DNA of 19,908 nucleotides from Burkholderiales bacterium UBA4657 (GCA_002405475.1 DHLX01000005.1:1-19908); one strand, 5' to 3'. Shown: positions 7,118 through 15,148, counted from the stretch's first letter. The notes: a model not told the origin generated them from the sequence alone. Numbers and translations are program-made.

Positions 7118-7960
7118 ATGTGCCTGATGGTGTTCCACTGGTCGCCGCAGTCTCAGGAGGTGCAGGCACAACGGCTGGTGGTGGCTGCCAACCGTGACGA
7201 GTTTTTTCATCGTCCCACCGAAAGTTTGCAGGAATGGACCGAAAAACCAGGCTTGCTGGCCGGGCGCGACTTGGGCGCCGAGCCGCGCCATGCCGCGCTG
7301 CAAGGACTGTATGGCACCTGGATGGGTGTTACCAGATCAGGGCGTTTTGCCGCCGTTACCAACGTACGCCGTCCTAGTGAAAAACGGCCACAAACCCTAT
7401 CACGGGGAGAGCTGGTGACAGCGTTTCTGGCGCAAGACCTGCCCTGCGCCGAATATTTACTCGAAGTCCAGGCGCGTGCCAACCGCTATAACGGCTTTAA
7501 TCTGCTGGTTGGCGACCTCTTGCCGCTATTACCTCGGGCAGAACCGCAACTATGGTGGTATTCAAACCGCTCGCACCACGCTCCACTAAAACTTGGTCCT
7601 GGTACTTATGGTCTGTCAAACGCTCTGCTAGACACCCCGTGGCCAAAGGTCACACGCACAGTGGCACGCTTTTCTACCGCACTGGCCGCACAAAGTGGTG
7701 CCGACACCTTTTTCGATCTGTTGGCAGATCATCATCAAGCGCCAGACCATGAGTTGCCCCAAACCGGAGTCAGCCTGGAATGGGAACGCACCCTCTCGGC
7801 ACCCTTTGTGCATAGTGAAAACTACGGTACCCGCAGCTCGCAATGGCTTGAAGTTCGCAGCGACGGCAGTCTGGATTATCAGGAAAAACGCTTCGGTCCG
7901 GGTCTGACAAACCTGGGAGTTACCCGTTTGCAGCACAAACGGGGACTGGTGAATAAATAG
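7118..7960 (+). CDS. NRDE (TANGO2-like) family protein
   Basis: This is a 280-residue protein of the NRDE/TANGO2 family. The N-terminus MCLMVFHW places a cysteine at position 2, as in members that resemble N-terminal-nucleophile hydrolases. The name-giving NRDE is at residues 25-28 in LVVAANRDEFFHRPTE. Further family traits are LLAGRDLGA, GTWMGVTRSGRFAAVTNVR and the C-terminal SSQWLEVRSDGSLDYQEKRF. Function is not settled: eukaryotic TANGO2 is tied to haem or lipid handling, and the bacterial role is unclear. A good ribosome site (GGAG at 7109-7112) supports the ATG at 7118. It is the last gene of the ygfZ unit and converges on the acetyltransferase at 7990 across 29 bases. Confidence 0.9.
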   Translation: MCLMVFHWSPQSQEVQAQRLVVAANRDEFFHRPTESLQEWTEKPGLLAGRDLGAEPRHAALQGLYGTWMGVTRSGRFAAVTNVRRPSEKRPQTLSRGELVTAFLAQDLPCAEYLLEVQARANRYNGFNLLVGDLLPLLPRAEPQLWWYSNRSHHAPLKLGPGTYGLSNALLDTPWPKVTRTVARFSTALAAQSGADTFFDLLADHHQAPDHELPQTGVSLEWERTLSAPFVHSENYGTRSSQWLEVRSDGSLDYQEKRFGPGLTNLGVTRLQHKRGLVNK

Positions 7961-7978
7961 TCAGAAGAAATTTTCTGA
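7961..7978. terminator. Weak inverted repeat between convergent genes
   Basis: The 29-base gap between the NRDE gene and the convergent acetyltransferase contains TCAGAA (7961-7966) and TTCTGA (7973-7978) as perfect 6-base inverted arms around an AT-rich loop. The position suits a bidirectional terminator. The stem, however, is short and AT-rich and no clear T-run follows on either strand, so the call is tentative. Confidence 0.3.
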
Positions 7979-7989
7979 ATAAGCTCATA

Positions 7990-8424
7990 TTAGGCCAGCC
8001 GTTTGCGCATGCTGTAATGTGGAATACCGGCTTCCAGATATTGCTCGCCCTCTTTGATAAACCCAAACTTTTCGTAAAAGCCAAGGGCATGGGTTTGAGC
8101 GTGCAATACTACCGCTTGGTCATGACGTTGTTGTGCACGTTCGAGCAAGGCAATAAGTAGTGAGGCTCCAATGCCTTGTCCTCGATACTCGGGCAGTACC
8201 GCCATACGCCCGATGCTGCTGACCCCCTGCTGCGCGGGTAAAAGCCGCCCGGTACCACAAACCCGTTGTTTGCTGTCATAGGCAATAGCATGCCAGCAGA
8301 CCGCATCAAACTCATCCCATTCCAGTTCCAGCGGCACGCCCTGCTCCTGAACAAAAACCAGATCGCGTATGGCTCTGGCCTCGGGCATGACACGGTTCCA
8401 GTCGGCAACAATAATACGGTTCAT
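7990..8424 (-). CDS. GNAT acetyltransferase, ElaA/YjcF-like
   Basis: This is a 144-residue cytoplasmic GNAT acetyltransferase. The segment VFVQEQGVPLELEWDEFD (residues 23-40) is characteristic of the ElaA/YjcF subgroup. The acetyl-CoA loop is RGQGIG (81-86) in RMAVLPEYRGQGIGASLL, and the C-terminal GFYEKFGFIKEGEQYLEAGIPH completes the fold. The substrate is unknown. The start overlaps the stop of the esterase gene by 4 bases (ATGA), making it the last gene of the long smc-to-GNAT chain. It is followed by a convergent gene, so this is where the minus-strand message is expected to end. Confidence 0.9.
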   Translation of the reverse strand: MNRIIVADWNRVMPEARAIRDLVFVQEQGVPLELEWDEFDAVCWHAIAYDSKQRVCGTGRLLPAQQGVSSIGRMAVLPEYRGQGIGASLLIALLERAQQRHDQAVVLHAQTHALGFYEKFGFIKEGEQYLEAGIPHYSMRKRLA

Positions 8425-9404
8425 GGGGCAAGCCCCCAGACCCGTTGCAGGGCGCTGACCGCATCGTGATGCGCTTCTCGCGCTGCCTTCACGAAACCGC
8501 CCATATTGAAAAAAGAGTGAATCATGCCCTGGTATATCTTCAGTTCCACTACGGTACCTTTACTTTGCAGACATTTGGCGTAAGCAATACCTTCATCCAG
8601 CAGCGGGTCATATTCAGCAACAGCAACCCAGGCGGGTGCCAGGTGTTGAGTGCCAGCAGCCTGTTGCGCCCACTCAAGCGGGGCAAAACGCCAGTCTGAT
8701 CGGTCGTGCTCTTGTGGCAGATATTGACTAAAGAACCAGAGAATATTATCCCGTGTCAGCAGATAGCCCTGCGCATATTTAAAATGCGAAGCGGTATCCT
8801 GGTGGGCACAAGTACCGGGATAGATCAGTAACTGCATCGACAGTGGCAAACCGGCATTGGCGGCTGCAATGCTGCAGGCGGCTGCCAGTGTGCCTCCGGC
8901 AGAATCACCGCCCAGCGCTATTTTTTCCGGCGCAACATGCAAAGACCTGGCTTGTTGTAACACCCACTGCACGGCATACCAGGCATCTTCGTACGCCGCG
9001 GGGAATGGGTACTCTGGAGCGAGCCGATAGTCGAGCGACAATACCGCGCAGGGCACCTCCATGCATAACATACGGGTGATAGCGTCATGGGTATCGATTG
9101 AGCCTACCGTAAAACCACCACCATGAAAAAACACCAGCGCCGGTATCGGGTCATCAGAACTGGGTTCATACGGCCAGTAGAAACGTGCCGGCAAAGAACT
9201 GCCATCAGGGCGGGTGATACTGAAATTTTCGCAGGCATGAACCTGGCGTGGGGCAATATCAAGAATGGGGACGGCCTTGGCATAAGCAATACGTGCCTGC
9301 TCCACCGGCATTTGCCAGTAATGTGCGGTTCGCCCCTGCTTGATGGCATGCTGCTCGGCGCGGGCGGTCAGGCGTAGCACTTGTTCAATCTGCGGATCAA
9401 GCAT
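8421..9404 (-). CDS. Alpha/beta-hydrolase esterase, hormone-sensitive-lipase family
   Basis: This is a 327-residue carboxylesterase-type hydrolase of the HSL (family IV) group. The oxyanion motif HGGG is at residues 94-97 (VFFHGGGFTVGS). The nucleophile is S168 in GGDSAGG, the acid is D266 in AEYDPLLDEG and the base is H296 in GMIHSF, so the triad is complete. YRLAPEYPFPAAYED (127-141) is also diagnostic. No signal peptide is visible, so it should be cytoplasmic and act on small acyl esters; the natural substrate cannot be read. The first 8 bases overlap the end of livF, and its stop overlaps the next gene by 4 bases. This tight linkage to an importer invites the idea that it processes an imported ester, but that is inference only. 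Confidence 0.93.
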   Translation of the reverse strand: MLDPQIEQVLRLTARAEQHAIKQGRTAHYWQMPVEQARIAYAKAVPILDIAPRQVHACENFSITRPDGSSLPARFYWPYEPSSDDPIPALVFFHGGGFTVGSIDTHDAITRMLCMEVPCAVLSLDYRLAPEYPFPAAYEDAWYAVQWVLQQARSLHVAPEKIALGGDSAGGTLAAACSIAAANAGLPLSMQLLIYPGTCAHQDTASHFKYAQGYLLTRDNILWFFSQYLPQEHDRSDWRFAPLEWAQQAAGTQHLAPAWVAVAEYDPLLDEGIAYAKCLQSKGTVVELKIYQGMIHSFFNMGGFVKAAREAHHDAVSALQRVWGLAP

Positions 9405-10059
9405 CGGCTTTTTTCAGCTCCTTCAAATCTAGACGGATCCATGCCCGGCCAGCGACAATGGCAGGGCATAAGGCATCGGTAATGGCGCCCGTCAATACAA
9501 TGATGATTCCCCTTTGTGCCAGTCGATTCAATAACTGCAAAATATCAAGCTGTACATTTTCTGCCAAACCCTCGCACGGTTCATCAAGTAACACCAGATA
9601 GCGTCCGGTCAAGATAGCCCGAGCCAGAGCCAGCATTTTTTGTTCGCCGCCCGAAAGCAGGTGCGCCGCATGCTGCCAGCGTGCTTTCAAAGCAGGCAGG
9701 GCCTCCAGCAGTTCCTGTTGTGTGACTACCGGCTCATGTCGGGCCGCCAGACCTGCCAGTCTGAAATGTTCGGCCACACTCAAGCCACGAAATACATCAC
9801 GTTGTTCCGGGGCATAGCCTACACCTAGACGTGCTATCTGCCAGGACGCCAGATCGGCAAGGGACTGGTCATTCAATGATATCTGGCCGTGTCGCTCAGA
9901 TAAGCCCATGATTCCCTTAAGCAAGGTACTACGGCCATCACCGTTGTCGCCCTGTACATAGAGCAAAGTACCGGGTGTGCAGTGCACATTCAACCCTTGC
10001 AGTACCCAGCGACCGCCATAGCCCGCGCAAAAATTTTGCAGTAACAGGCCGCTGTTCAC
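9397..10059 (-). CDS. livF: LivF-type ABC transporter ATPase with altered Walker A
   Basis: This is the ATP-binding subunit (220 residues, GTG start) of a branched-chain-type (HAAT) importer. The signature LLSGGEQKMLALARA (LSGGE 135-139) and Walker B YLVLLDEP with E160 are normal, and GYAPEQRDVF matches the usual LivF Q-loop area. The Walker A reads GDNGDGRST (37-45), with arginine (R43) where nearly all ABC ATPases have lysine; I checked the codon (CGT). The H-loop region IIVLTGAITDAL also departs from the family's LVEQN-like sequence. The protein is therefore probably weak or inactive at its own ATP site. The start overlaps the livG stop (GTGA) and the end overlaps the esterase gene. The name reflects family only; the substrate is not known. 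Confidence 0.85.
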   Translation of the reverse strand: MNSGLLLQNFCAGYGGRWVLQGLNVHCTPGTLLYVQGDNGDGRSTLLKGIMGLSERHGQISLNDQSLADLASWQIARLGVGYAPEQRDVFRGLSVAEHFRLAGLAARHEPVVTQQELLEALPALKARWQHAAHLLSGGEQKMLALARAILTGRYLVLLDEPCEGLAENVQLDILQLLNRLAQRGIIIVLTGAITDALCPAIVAGRAWIRLDLKELKKADA

Positions 10060-10661
10060 CTATTCAACTCCAGCCTGCCATTGCGCAGGCGTGCGGCATG
10101 CGTCGCGAAACCTTGTATGCGTCCCGGCTCATGTTCAATCATTAGCATGGCAGTACCAGGAAAACGGCTGACCAGTGACTCGTAAAATTGCCGGGCGTGC
10201 TGTTGCGACAGACCGGCGGTCGGCTCGTCCAGCAGGAACAGATGCGCCTGCTGCGCCAGTGCCAGTTCAACATCCAGACATTTGCGTTCAGCATAGGAAA
10301 GCTCATCGGGTTTGCGATGATCCTCCTGATATGAGATACCTACAGCACGCCAGTGTTCCGCCACCGTCATGGAGGTAAATAACTGGGGTAATTGAAACGA
10401 GCGTGCAATACCGGCGCGGCTGCGCGCGGTGCTGTATAGTTGAGTCACATTCCGCCCGCAAAAATACAGCTGCCCCTGCTGGACCGGCAGACTGCCCGCA
10501 ATCAAATTCAGCAAAGAGCTCTTCCCTGCCCCGTTGGCACCGCTCAGCCACCAACGCTCGCCAGCCTGAATAGTCCAGTCGAGTGCATTCAAGACACTTA
10601 ATTCACCATAACGATGCGACAGGCCAAGAATTTTCAGCACTGGTTCTTGAGTAGGGCTCAT
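10056..10661 (-). CDS. livG: LivG-type ABC transporter ATPase, shortened
   Basis: This is the second ATP-binding subunit of the HAAT importer. I start it at the ATG at 10661, which overlaps the livM stop by 4 bases. A longer in-frame reading to 10820 would be an out-of-frame part of livM. The protein has 201 residues. It has Walker A GANGAGKSS (41-49, K47), Q90 in ARSFQLPQLF, Walker B LFLLDEP (E146) and H177 in MLMIEHE, all intact. The signature is LSYAE (121-125) rather than the LSYGQ usual in LivG. LivG proteins are normally near 250 residues. Here the stretch between Q-loop and signature, the helical subdomain, is only about 30 residues, so some 40-50 are missing. The frame is clean, so this is a shortened but apparently intact gene. 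Confidence 0.87.
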   Translation of the reverse strand: MSPTQEPVLKILGLSHRYGELSVLNALDWTIQAGERWWLSGANGAGKSSLLNLIAGSLPVQQGQLYFCGRNVTQLYSTARSRAGIARSFQLPQLFTSMTVAEHWRAVGISYQEDHRKPDELSYAERKCLDVELALAQQAHLFLLDEPTAGLSQQHARQFYESLVSRFPGTAMLMIEHEPGRIQGFATHAARLRNGRLELNR

Positions 10662-11479
10662 TTTTTCTTCCAGAACAACAAGCCTACAAACAGCAAAGCA
10701 TACAGACCCGGCCACCATGCAGTCGATTGCGCCACTAGCACGGCAAAGAACGCCAGAATGGCCGCACCAGCCAGTACCTGAGGCCAGTGATTGCCCAGCA
10801 TCAAAGCTGCAATCAGCCATTCGCCGGAACGGCGTGCTGAAAAAGCCTCTGGGCTGGCAATTTCAAATTGCCAGGCCGACAGTGCCCCTGCCAGGCCCGC
10901 AATCGCCGCCGACACAAGGCCTATTTTCCAGCGTAGATTGATCACCGACAAACCCAGACTGGACGCACGCAAGGCATTGTCGCGTACCAGCTTGGCCTGA
11001 AATCCTAATTCGCTTCGCTCCAGGTGCCACCACAAAAACAATACCAGAACCAACGCGCCCATGGACAACCCATTGACTAGTGTGGTCGAAGCCAGCAGGC
11101 TCAAACTGGCAGCAGTACGATTGGCACTCAGACCTGACTCGCCGCCAAACAGGGGCAAAGCCAAAGCGGCTTGATGCATGAGTTCTCCCAGCCCAAACGT
11201 CATCATGGCGTAACTCATGCCGGTATGCGCTGCCAACAGTCGTTGTATGAAAATAGCGGCGAATAATGCAGCTAAAACGCCAGCCAGCGGCACCAGCAGA
11301 ATAAAAACGGATAGTTGTGTGGTATCGGCCAGGCGCATGCAAATAATACCGGCATAGGCGCCCAATCCAACATACAAGGCATGACCAAAACTAAGTTGTT
11401 GATTAAAGCGCATCAGTAGCGCAATCGACAGAGCCGCAAGCGCTGCAATACTCCACCAGGCCAGCAAACTGTCAATCAT
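10658..11479 (-). CDS. livM: LivM-type ABC transporter permease
   Basis: This is a 273-residue multi-pass inner-membrane permease of the HAAT family, with about eight hydrophobic segments. LSFGHALYVGLGAY (29-42) is the conserved LivM motif. The cytoplasmic coupling loop contains LVRDNALRASSLGL before the helix IGLVSAAIAGLAGALSAWQF, matching the family's contact site for the ATPases. It is shorter than E. coli LivM (425), but the core of the fold is present. It overlaps both livH and livG by 4 bases, so the four transporter genes are translationally chained. The substrate is unknown: HAAT permeases carry branched-chain amino acids, amides, urea and in some cases nucleosides. Confidence 0.9.
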   Translation of the reverse strand: MIDSLLAWWSIAALAALSIALLMRFNQQLSFGHALYVGLGAYAGIICMRLADTTQLSVFILLVPLAGVLAALFAAIFIQRLLAAHTGMSYAMMTFGLGELMHQAALALPLFGGESGLSANRTAASLSLLASTTLVNGLSMGALVLVLFLWWHLERSELGFQAKLVRDNALRASSLGLSVINLRWKIGLVSAAIAGLAGALSAWQFEIASPEAFSARRSGEWLIAALMLGNHWPQVLAGAAILAFFAVLVAQSTAWWPGLYALLFVGLLFWKKK

Positions 11480-12363
11480 GGGCTGCGTCCCGCAGTCAAT
11501 CGGTAAGAACGCCAGACCAATAACAAAATCATGGCAACATAGGGCAGAAGTGCTGCAAATCGGGAGATGGAAATTCCCGCCAGTTGCCAGGAGCTTGCTG
11601 CCGTAAAAGTGTGCAAAACGGCGACCGTGAGGGCACCCAGCCAGGCCCCTTTCAGGCTACCGGCACCGCCCAGAACCAGTACTACAAAACACAAGGCCAC
11701 CATGCCAGGTGCGGCTGCAGGTTCCAATAAAAACAGGTTGCCTCCGAGTACACCGGCCAAGCCGGCCAGGGCGGCGGCTGCGGCAAAAACCCAGGCACGT
11801 ATCCGGTCGAGACGGTAGCCCAAACACTCCACCATGCGTGTTTGCGACAAGGCGGCACGTAAAATCAAGCCCAAAGCGCTACGTTGCGCTGCCCACCACA
11901 AGCCTAGCAACAGTGTGCAGGCAATCGCAATCACGAACAGCCGATAGGCTGACAGACGCGCTCCGGCAATCTCCCAGTGACTGTCTGACCAGGAGGGCGG
12001 AGCATAATTATCCAGCGGCGCCCGCCCCCAGATCCACTGCAGCACTTCCAGCAGAATCATGGCAAGACCAAAGGTCAGAAGCATTTCTGTCAAATGCGAT
12101 TCTGGCTGTCGCACACGCCGAAGCAGGCCGGCTTCAACGATGTAACCCAGCAAACCTGTTAATAAAGGGGCAAGGATCAGCGCCGTCAGAAAACCATAGG
12201 CCGACAGTGAATAGCCCATATAGCCCCCCAACAGGTAAAAAGCGCCATGGGCAAAATTGGGCACACCGAGCAGGCTGTAACTGACCACTAATCCGGCACA
12301 AAGCAGGAACAAAACCAGGGCAAAGCTTAAAGCGTTGACCCCGTTGATGATCCACCACTCCAT
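11476..12363 (-). CDS. livH: LivH-type ABC transporter permease
   Basis: This is a 295-residue multi-pass inner-membrane permease and the partner of LivM. The conserved NFAHG (36-40) follows GLVVSYSLLGVP near the N-terminus. The coupling loop reads LGLILRAALSQTRMVECLGY, and LVLGGAGSLKGAWLGAL in the C-terminal half is the typical LivH glycine-rich segment. Length matches the family (about 290-308). It begins 8 bases after the stop of the phosphorylase gene, so the transporter is probably on the same message as smc-zipA-ligA. No periplasmic binding-protein gene lies anywhere in the window, although such importers need one; it must be encoded elsewhere or shared. Confidence 0.92.
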   Translation of the reverse strand: MEWWIINGVNALSFALVLFLLCAGLVVSYSLLGVPNFAHGAFYLLGGYMGYSLSAYGFLTALILAPLLTGLLGYIVEAGLLRRVRQPESHLTEMLLTFGLAMILLEVLQWIWGRAPLDNYAPPSWSDSHWEIAGARLSAYRLFVIAIACTLLLGLWWAAQRSALGLILRAALSQTRMVECLGYRLDRIRAWVFAAAAALAGLAGVLGGNLFLLEPAAAPGMVALCFVVLVLGGAGSLKGAWLGALTVAVLHTFTAASSWQLAGISISRFAALLPYVAMILLLVWRSYRLTAGRSP

Positions 12364-12371
12364 GACAAGAG

Positions 12372-13100
12372 TCAGGCCAGCGCCCCGGTCAGAACCTTGC
12401 CCAGATTTTCAAAGGTGGGCTCAAGTGCTGCTTTGGCGTCTTCGACCGACAACAGGCGCCACTCACTACGGCCTGCAAAAGCCGCGACAATCACCAGAGC
12501 GGCGTACGGCAGTTCCAGTTCACGTGCGAGTGCGGCCTCGGGCATGAGGGTCATACCGACCATATGGGCACCATCACGCTTGAGTCGTTGTAATTCGGCG
12601 CGGGTTTCCAGGCGTGGCCCCTGGGTACAAGCAAAGGTTCCGGCCGTCAGCACGGCAATTTGCGCCTGCGCAGCGCTGTCGATCAATCGCTGGCGCAATA
12701 CGGCATCGAAAGGTTCAGAAAAATCAATGTGAACTACAGGCTGCTCAACGCCCTCAAAATAGGTGTGCTTGCGAGCGTAGGTGTAATCAATGACCTGGTC
12801 AATGACCGTCAGTGAGCCCGGCGTATAGGCCTCATCCAAAGACCCAGCGGAACTGACCGAATAGATGGCGTCAACACCGACCTGCTTCAAAGCCCAGATA
12901 TTGGCGCGATAGTTGATTTCATGCGGCGCCAGGGTGTGTCCATAACCGTGACGTGGCAGAAAAGCCACTTCATGGCCACTCATCAGACCAAAACTGATCG
13001 CCCCTGAAGCCTCGCCATAGGGCGTGCGTACTACTTCACGACGCGTTCTCTCCAGGTTTTTCATTCCTGCCAAACCACTGCCACCAATAATTCCAAACAT
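12372..13100 (-). CDS. Methylthioinosine/methylthioadenosine phosphorylase family
   Basis: This is a 242-residue family II nucleoside phosphorylase. Such enzymes split 5'-methylthio-adenosine or -inosine with phosphate to a base and methylthioribose-1-phosphate, feeding methionine and purine salvage. Visible motifs are GIIGGSG (3-9), PRHGYGHTLAPHEINYRAN (49-67), ACTQGPRLET (157-166, phosphate/ribose region) and MVGMTLMPEAALARE (180-194). MxxMPE together with a small size resembles the bacterial methylthioinosine phosphorylases. The segment that normally carries the base-recognising Asn or Asp reads VIVAAFAGRS (203-212), with neither residue at the expected place, so substrate choice is uncertain. 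I choose the ATG at 13100, preceded by AGGAC, over a TTG at 13127 that overlaps the ligA stop. livH follows 8 bases downstream. Confidence 0.88.
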   Translation of the reverse strand: MFGIIGGSGLAGMKNLERTRREVVRTPYGEASGAISFGLMSGHEVAFLPRHGYGHTLAPHEINYRANIWALKQVGVDAIYSVSSAGSLDEAYTPGSLTVIDQVIDYTYARKHTYFEGVEQPVVHIDFSEPFDAVLRQRLIDSAAQAQIAVLTAGTFACTQGPRLETRAELQRLKRDGAHMVGMTLMPEAALARELELPYAALVIVAAFAGRSEWRLLSVEDAKAALEPTFENLGKVLTGALA

Positions 13101-13123
13101 AGTGTTGTCCTGTATCGTTATGA

Positions 13124-15148
13124 TCAATTTTTCAATAAAGCCAGTAACCCGGCTTCGTCGAGTATGGTAACGCCGAGCTGTTGCGCCTTACTTAATTTAC
13201 TGCCAGCCTCAGTACCGGCGATAACGTAGTGTGTCTTCTTGGACACTGAGCCACTGACCTTGCCTCCAGCTGCTTCGATCAGAGCCTGCGCCTGATCGCG
13301 GCTCATTTGTGGCAGAGTACCGGTCAATACCAAGGTTTTCCCGTATAGCGGCTTGGGGCTGGCCAATTCACCCTCCTGCTCCGGCCAGACTACTCCGACG
13401 GCTCGCAGCTGCTCTATGACTTCTCGGTTATGCTGCTGCCGGAAAAACGTGACCAAACTATGAGCCACAATCGGCCCGATATCATTGACCTGCAAAAAAT
13501 CCTGTTCGCTTGCATTCATGATGACATCGAGAGAACCAAAGTGACGTGCCAGATCTTTGGCCGTAGCCTCACCGACATGACGAATGCCCAGTGCAAACAG
13601 GAAACGCGACAAGGTCGTCTGCTTTGACTGTTCCAGTGCCTGCAGCAGATTTTGTGCCGATTTTTCAGCCATGCGATCAAGTGCCGCCAGTTTTACAACG
13701 CCAAGTGTGTAAAGCTCTGGCAAGGTGCGTATCAGGCCACCATCAACCAACTGATCGACCAGTTTGTCGCCCAGACCTTCAATATCCATAGCCCGTCGCC
13801 CGGCAAAATGCAGCAGAGCCTGCTTGCGTTGGGCCGCGCAGAATAGACCTCCGGTACAACGGGCATCAGCTTCTCCTGGTTCACGCCATACCTGGGAATC
13901 GCATACCGGGCAACGCGATGGCATGACGAATGGTCTGGCATCAGCAGGCCGCCGCTCCTTGACCACTCCGACCACTTCAGGGATAACGTCACCTGCACGC
14001 CGAACAATCACCGTGTCACCGATTTGTACTTCCTTACGACTCACCTCATCTTCATTGTGCAAAGTGGCATTCGTAACCGTGACACCACCGACAAAGACCG
14101 GCGCCAGCCGTGCCACCGGTGTCAGTTTTCCGGTACGGCCTACTTGTACTTCGATGTCGAGAACCGTTGTCAATTCTTCCTGTGCCGGGTATTTATGCGC
14201 TACCGCCCAACGTGGCTCGCGTGTAACGTAGCCGAGTTGTTTTTGCAAGGCCAGGCTATTTACCTTATAGACAACACCGTCGATATCAAAAGGGAGTTGA
14301 TCACGCAGCCGGGCGACTCGTTGATGGTAAGCAATCAACCCCTCGGCACCAACTACCGTAGCGCGTTCTTCATTGACCGGAATGCCTGCGTTTTTCAGCG
14401 CGTCCAGAACGTCTGTATGCGTGTTCCATGTGGGGGAGTCACTGGAAGTTTGACCCAGTCCGTAAGCAAAAAAAGACAAGGGGCGCTGACGCGTGATAAG
14501 GGGGTCAAGTTGTCGCAAGCTGCCGGCAGCGGCATTGCGAGGATTGACAAAAGTTTTTTCGCCACGCTGGCGTTGCTGCTCATTCAGGTGCTCAAAATCA
14601 TCACGTCGCATATAGACTTCGCCACGAACCTCCAGAATGGCTGGCGCATGATCTATGCCAAGCCTAAGTGGAATGGTCCGTATTGTGCGTACATTTTGCG
14701 TCACATCTTCACCAACTTCGCCATCTCCGCGTGTCGCCGCTCGTACCAGCACACCTTGCTCATAACGCAAGCTGATGGCCAGGCCATCAAATTTAAGCTC
14801 ACACGCATACTCTATCGGCGCATCGTGTGGTGACAAGCCTAATTCGCGCCTGATGCGCTGGTCGAAATGAAGCGCGCCGCTAGCCTCGGTATCGGTTTCA
14901 GTACGTATCGACAACATGGGAACAACATGACGTACCGACTCAAACTGTTCGAGCGCCTTGCCACCTACCCTTTGTGTCGGTGAATCAGAAGTTATTAGTT
15001 CAGGGTGTTGTTGTTCCAGCGACTGTAATTCACGGAACAGTCGATCGTATTCAGCATCAGGAACAATCGGTGCATTTAATTCGTAGTAGGCGCGATTGTG
15101 TGCCTCGATTTGCTGTCGCAACTCATCAATACGCTGCTTGGCATCCAT
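13124..15148 (-). CDS. ligA: NAD-dependent DNA ligase
   Basis: LigA (674 residues) seals nicks during replication and repair using NAD. The adenylated lysine is K119 in CELKFDGLAIS, and the Ia domain at the N-terminus has the NAD-binding AHNRAYYELNAPIVPDAEYD. Further nucleotidyl-transferase motifs are GEVYM and VYKVNS. The OB fold contains VQVGRTGKLTPVARL. The four zinc ligands are C413, C416, C431 and C437, helix-hairpin-helix motifs follow, and a BRCT domain occupies about 592-674 (GKTLVLTGTLPQMS). Length is standard. The gene follows zipA after 20 bases, and the phosphorylase ATG lies 23 bases after its stop. smc-zipA-ligA is a conserved betaproteobacterial order. Confidence 0.98.
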   Translation of the reverse strand: MDAKQRIDELRQQIEAHNRAYYELNAPIVPDAEYDRLFRELQSLEQQHPELITSDSPTQRVGGKALEQFESVRHVVPMLSIRTETDTEASGALHFDQRIRRELGLSPHDAPIEYACELKFDGLAISLRYEQGVLVRAATRGDGEVGEDVTQNVRTIRTIPLRLGIDHAPAILEVRGEVYMRRDDFEHLNEQQRQRGEKTFVNPRNAAAGSLRQLDPLITRQRPLSFFAYGLGQTSSDSPTWNTHTDVLDALKNAGIPVNEERATVVGAEGLIAYHQRVARLRDQLPFDIDGVVYKVNSLALQKQLGYVTREPRWAVAHKYPAQEELTTVLDIEVQVGRTGKLTPVARLAPVFVGGVTVTNATLHNEDEVSRKEVQIGDTVIVRRAGDVIPEVVGVVKERRPADARPFVMPSRCPVCDSQVWREPGEADARCTGGLFCAAQRKQALLHFAGRRAMDIEGLGDKLVDQLVDGGLIRTLPELYTLGVVKLAALDRMAEKSAQNLLQALEQSKQTTLSRFLFALGIRHVGEATAKDLARHFGSLDVIMNASEQDFLQVNDIGPIVAHSLVTFFRQQHNREVIEQLRAVGVVWPEQEGELASPKPLYGKTLVLTGTLPQMSRDQAQALIEAAGGKVSGSVSKKTHYVIAGTEAGSKLSKAQQLGVTILDEAGLLALLKN

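Noticed and set aside
9397..10059. livF as a pseudogene because of the Walker A change
   Set aside because: The frame is complete, Walker B and signature are intact, and both gene overlaps are kept, so an altered but functional subunit is more likely.
10662..10820. N-terminal extension of livG
   Set aside because: It is an out-of-frame reading of livM (Cys/Gly-rich); the ATG at 10661 with a 4-base overlap gives the normal ATPase N-terminus.
14024..14833. A 269-codon open frame on the plus strand opposite ligA
   Set aside because: It lies wholly antisense to the well-conserved ligA, has no recognisable domain or ribosome site, and has the composition expected of a shadow frame.
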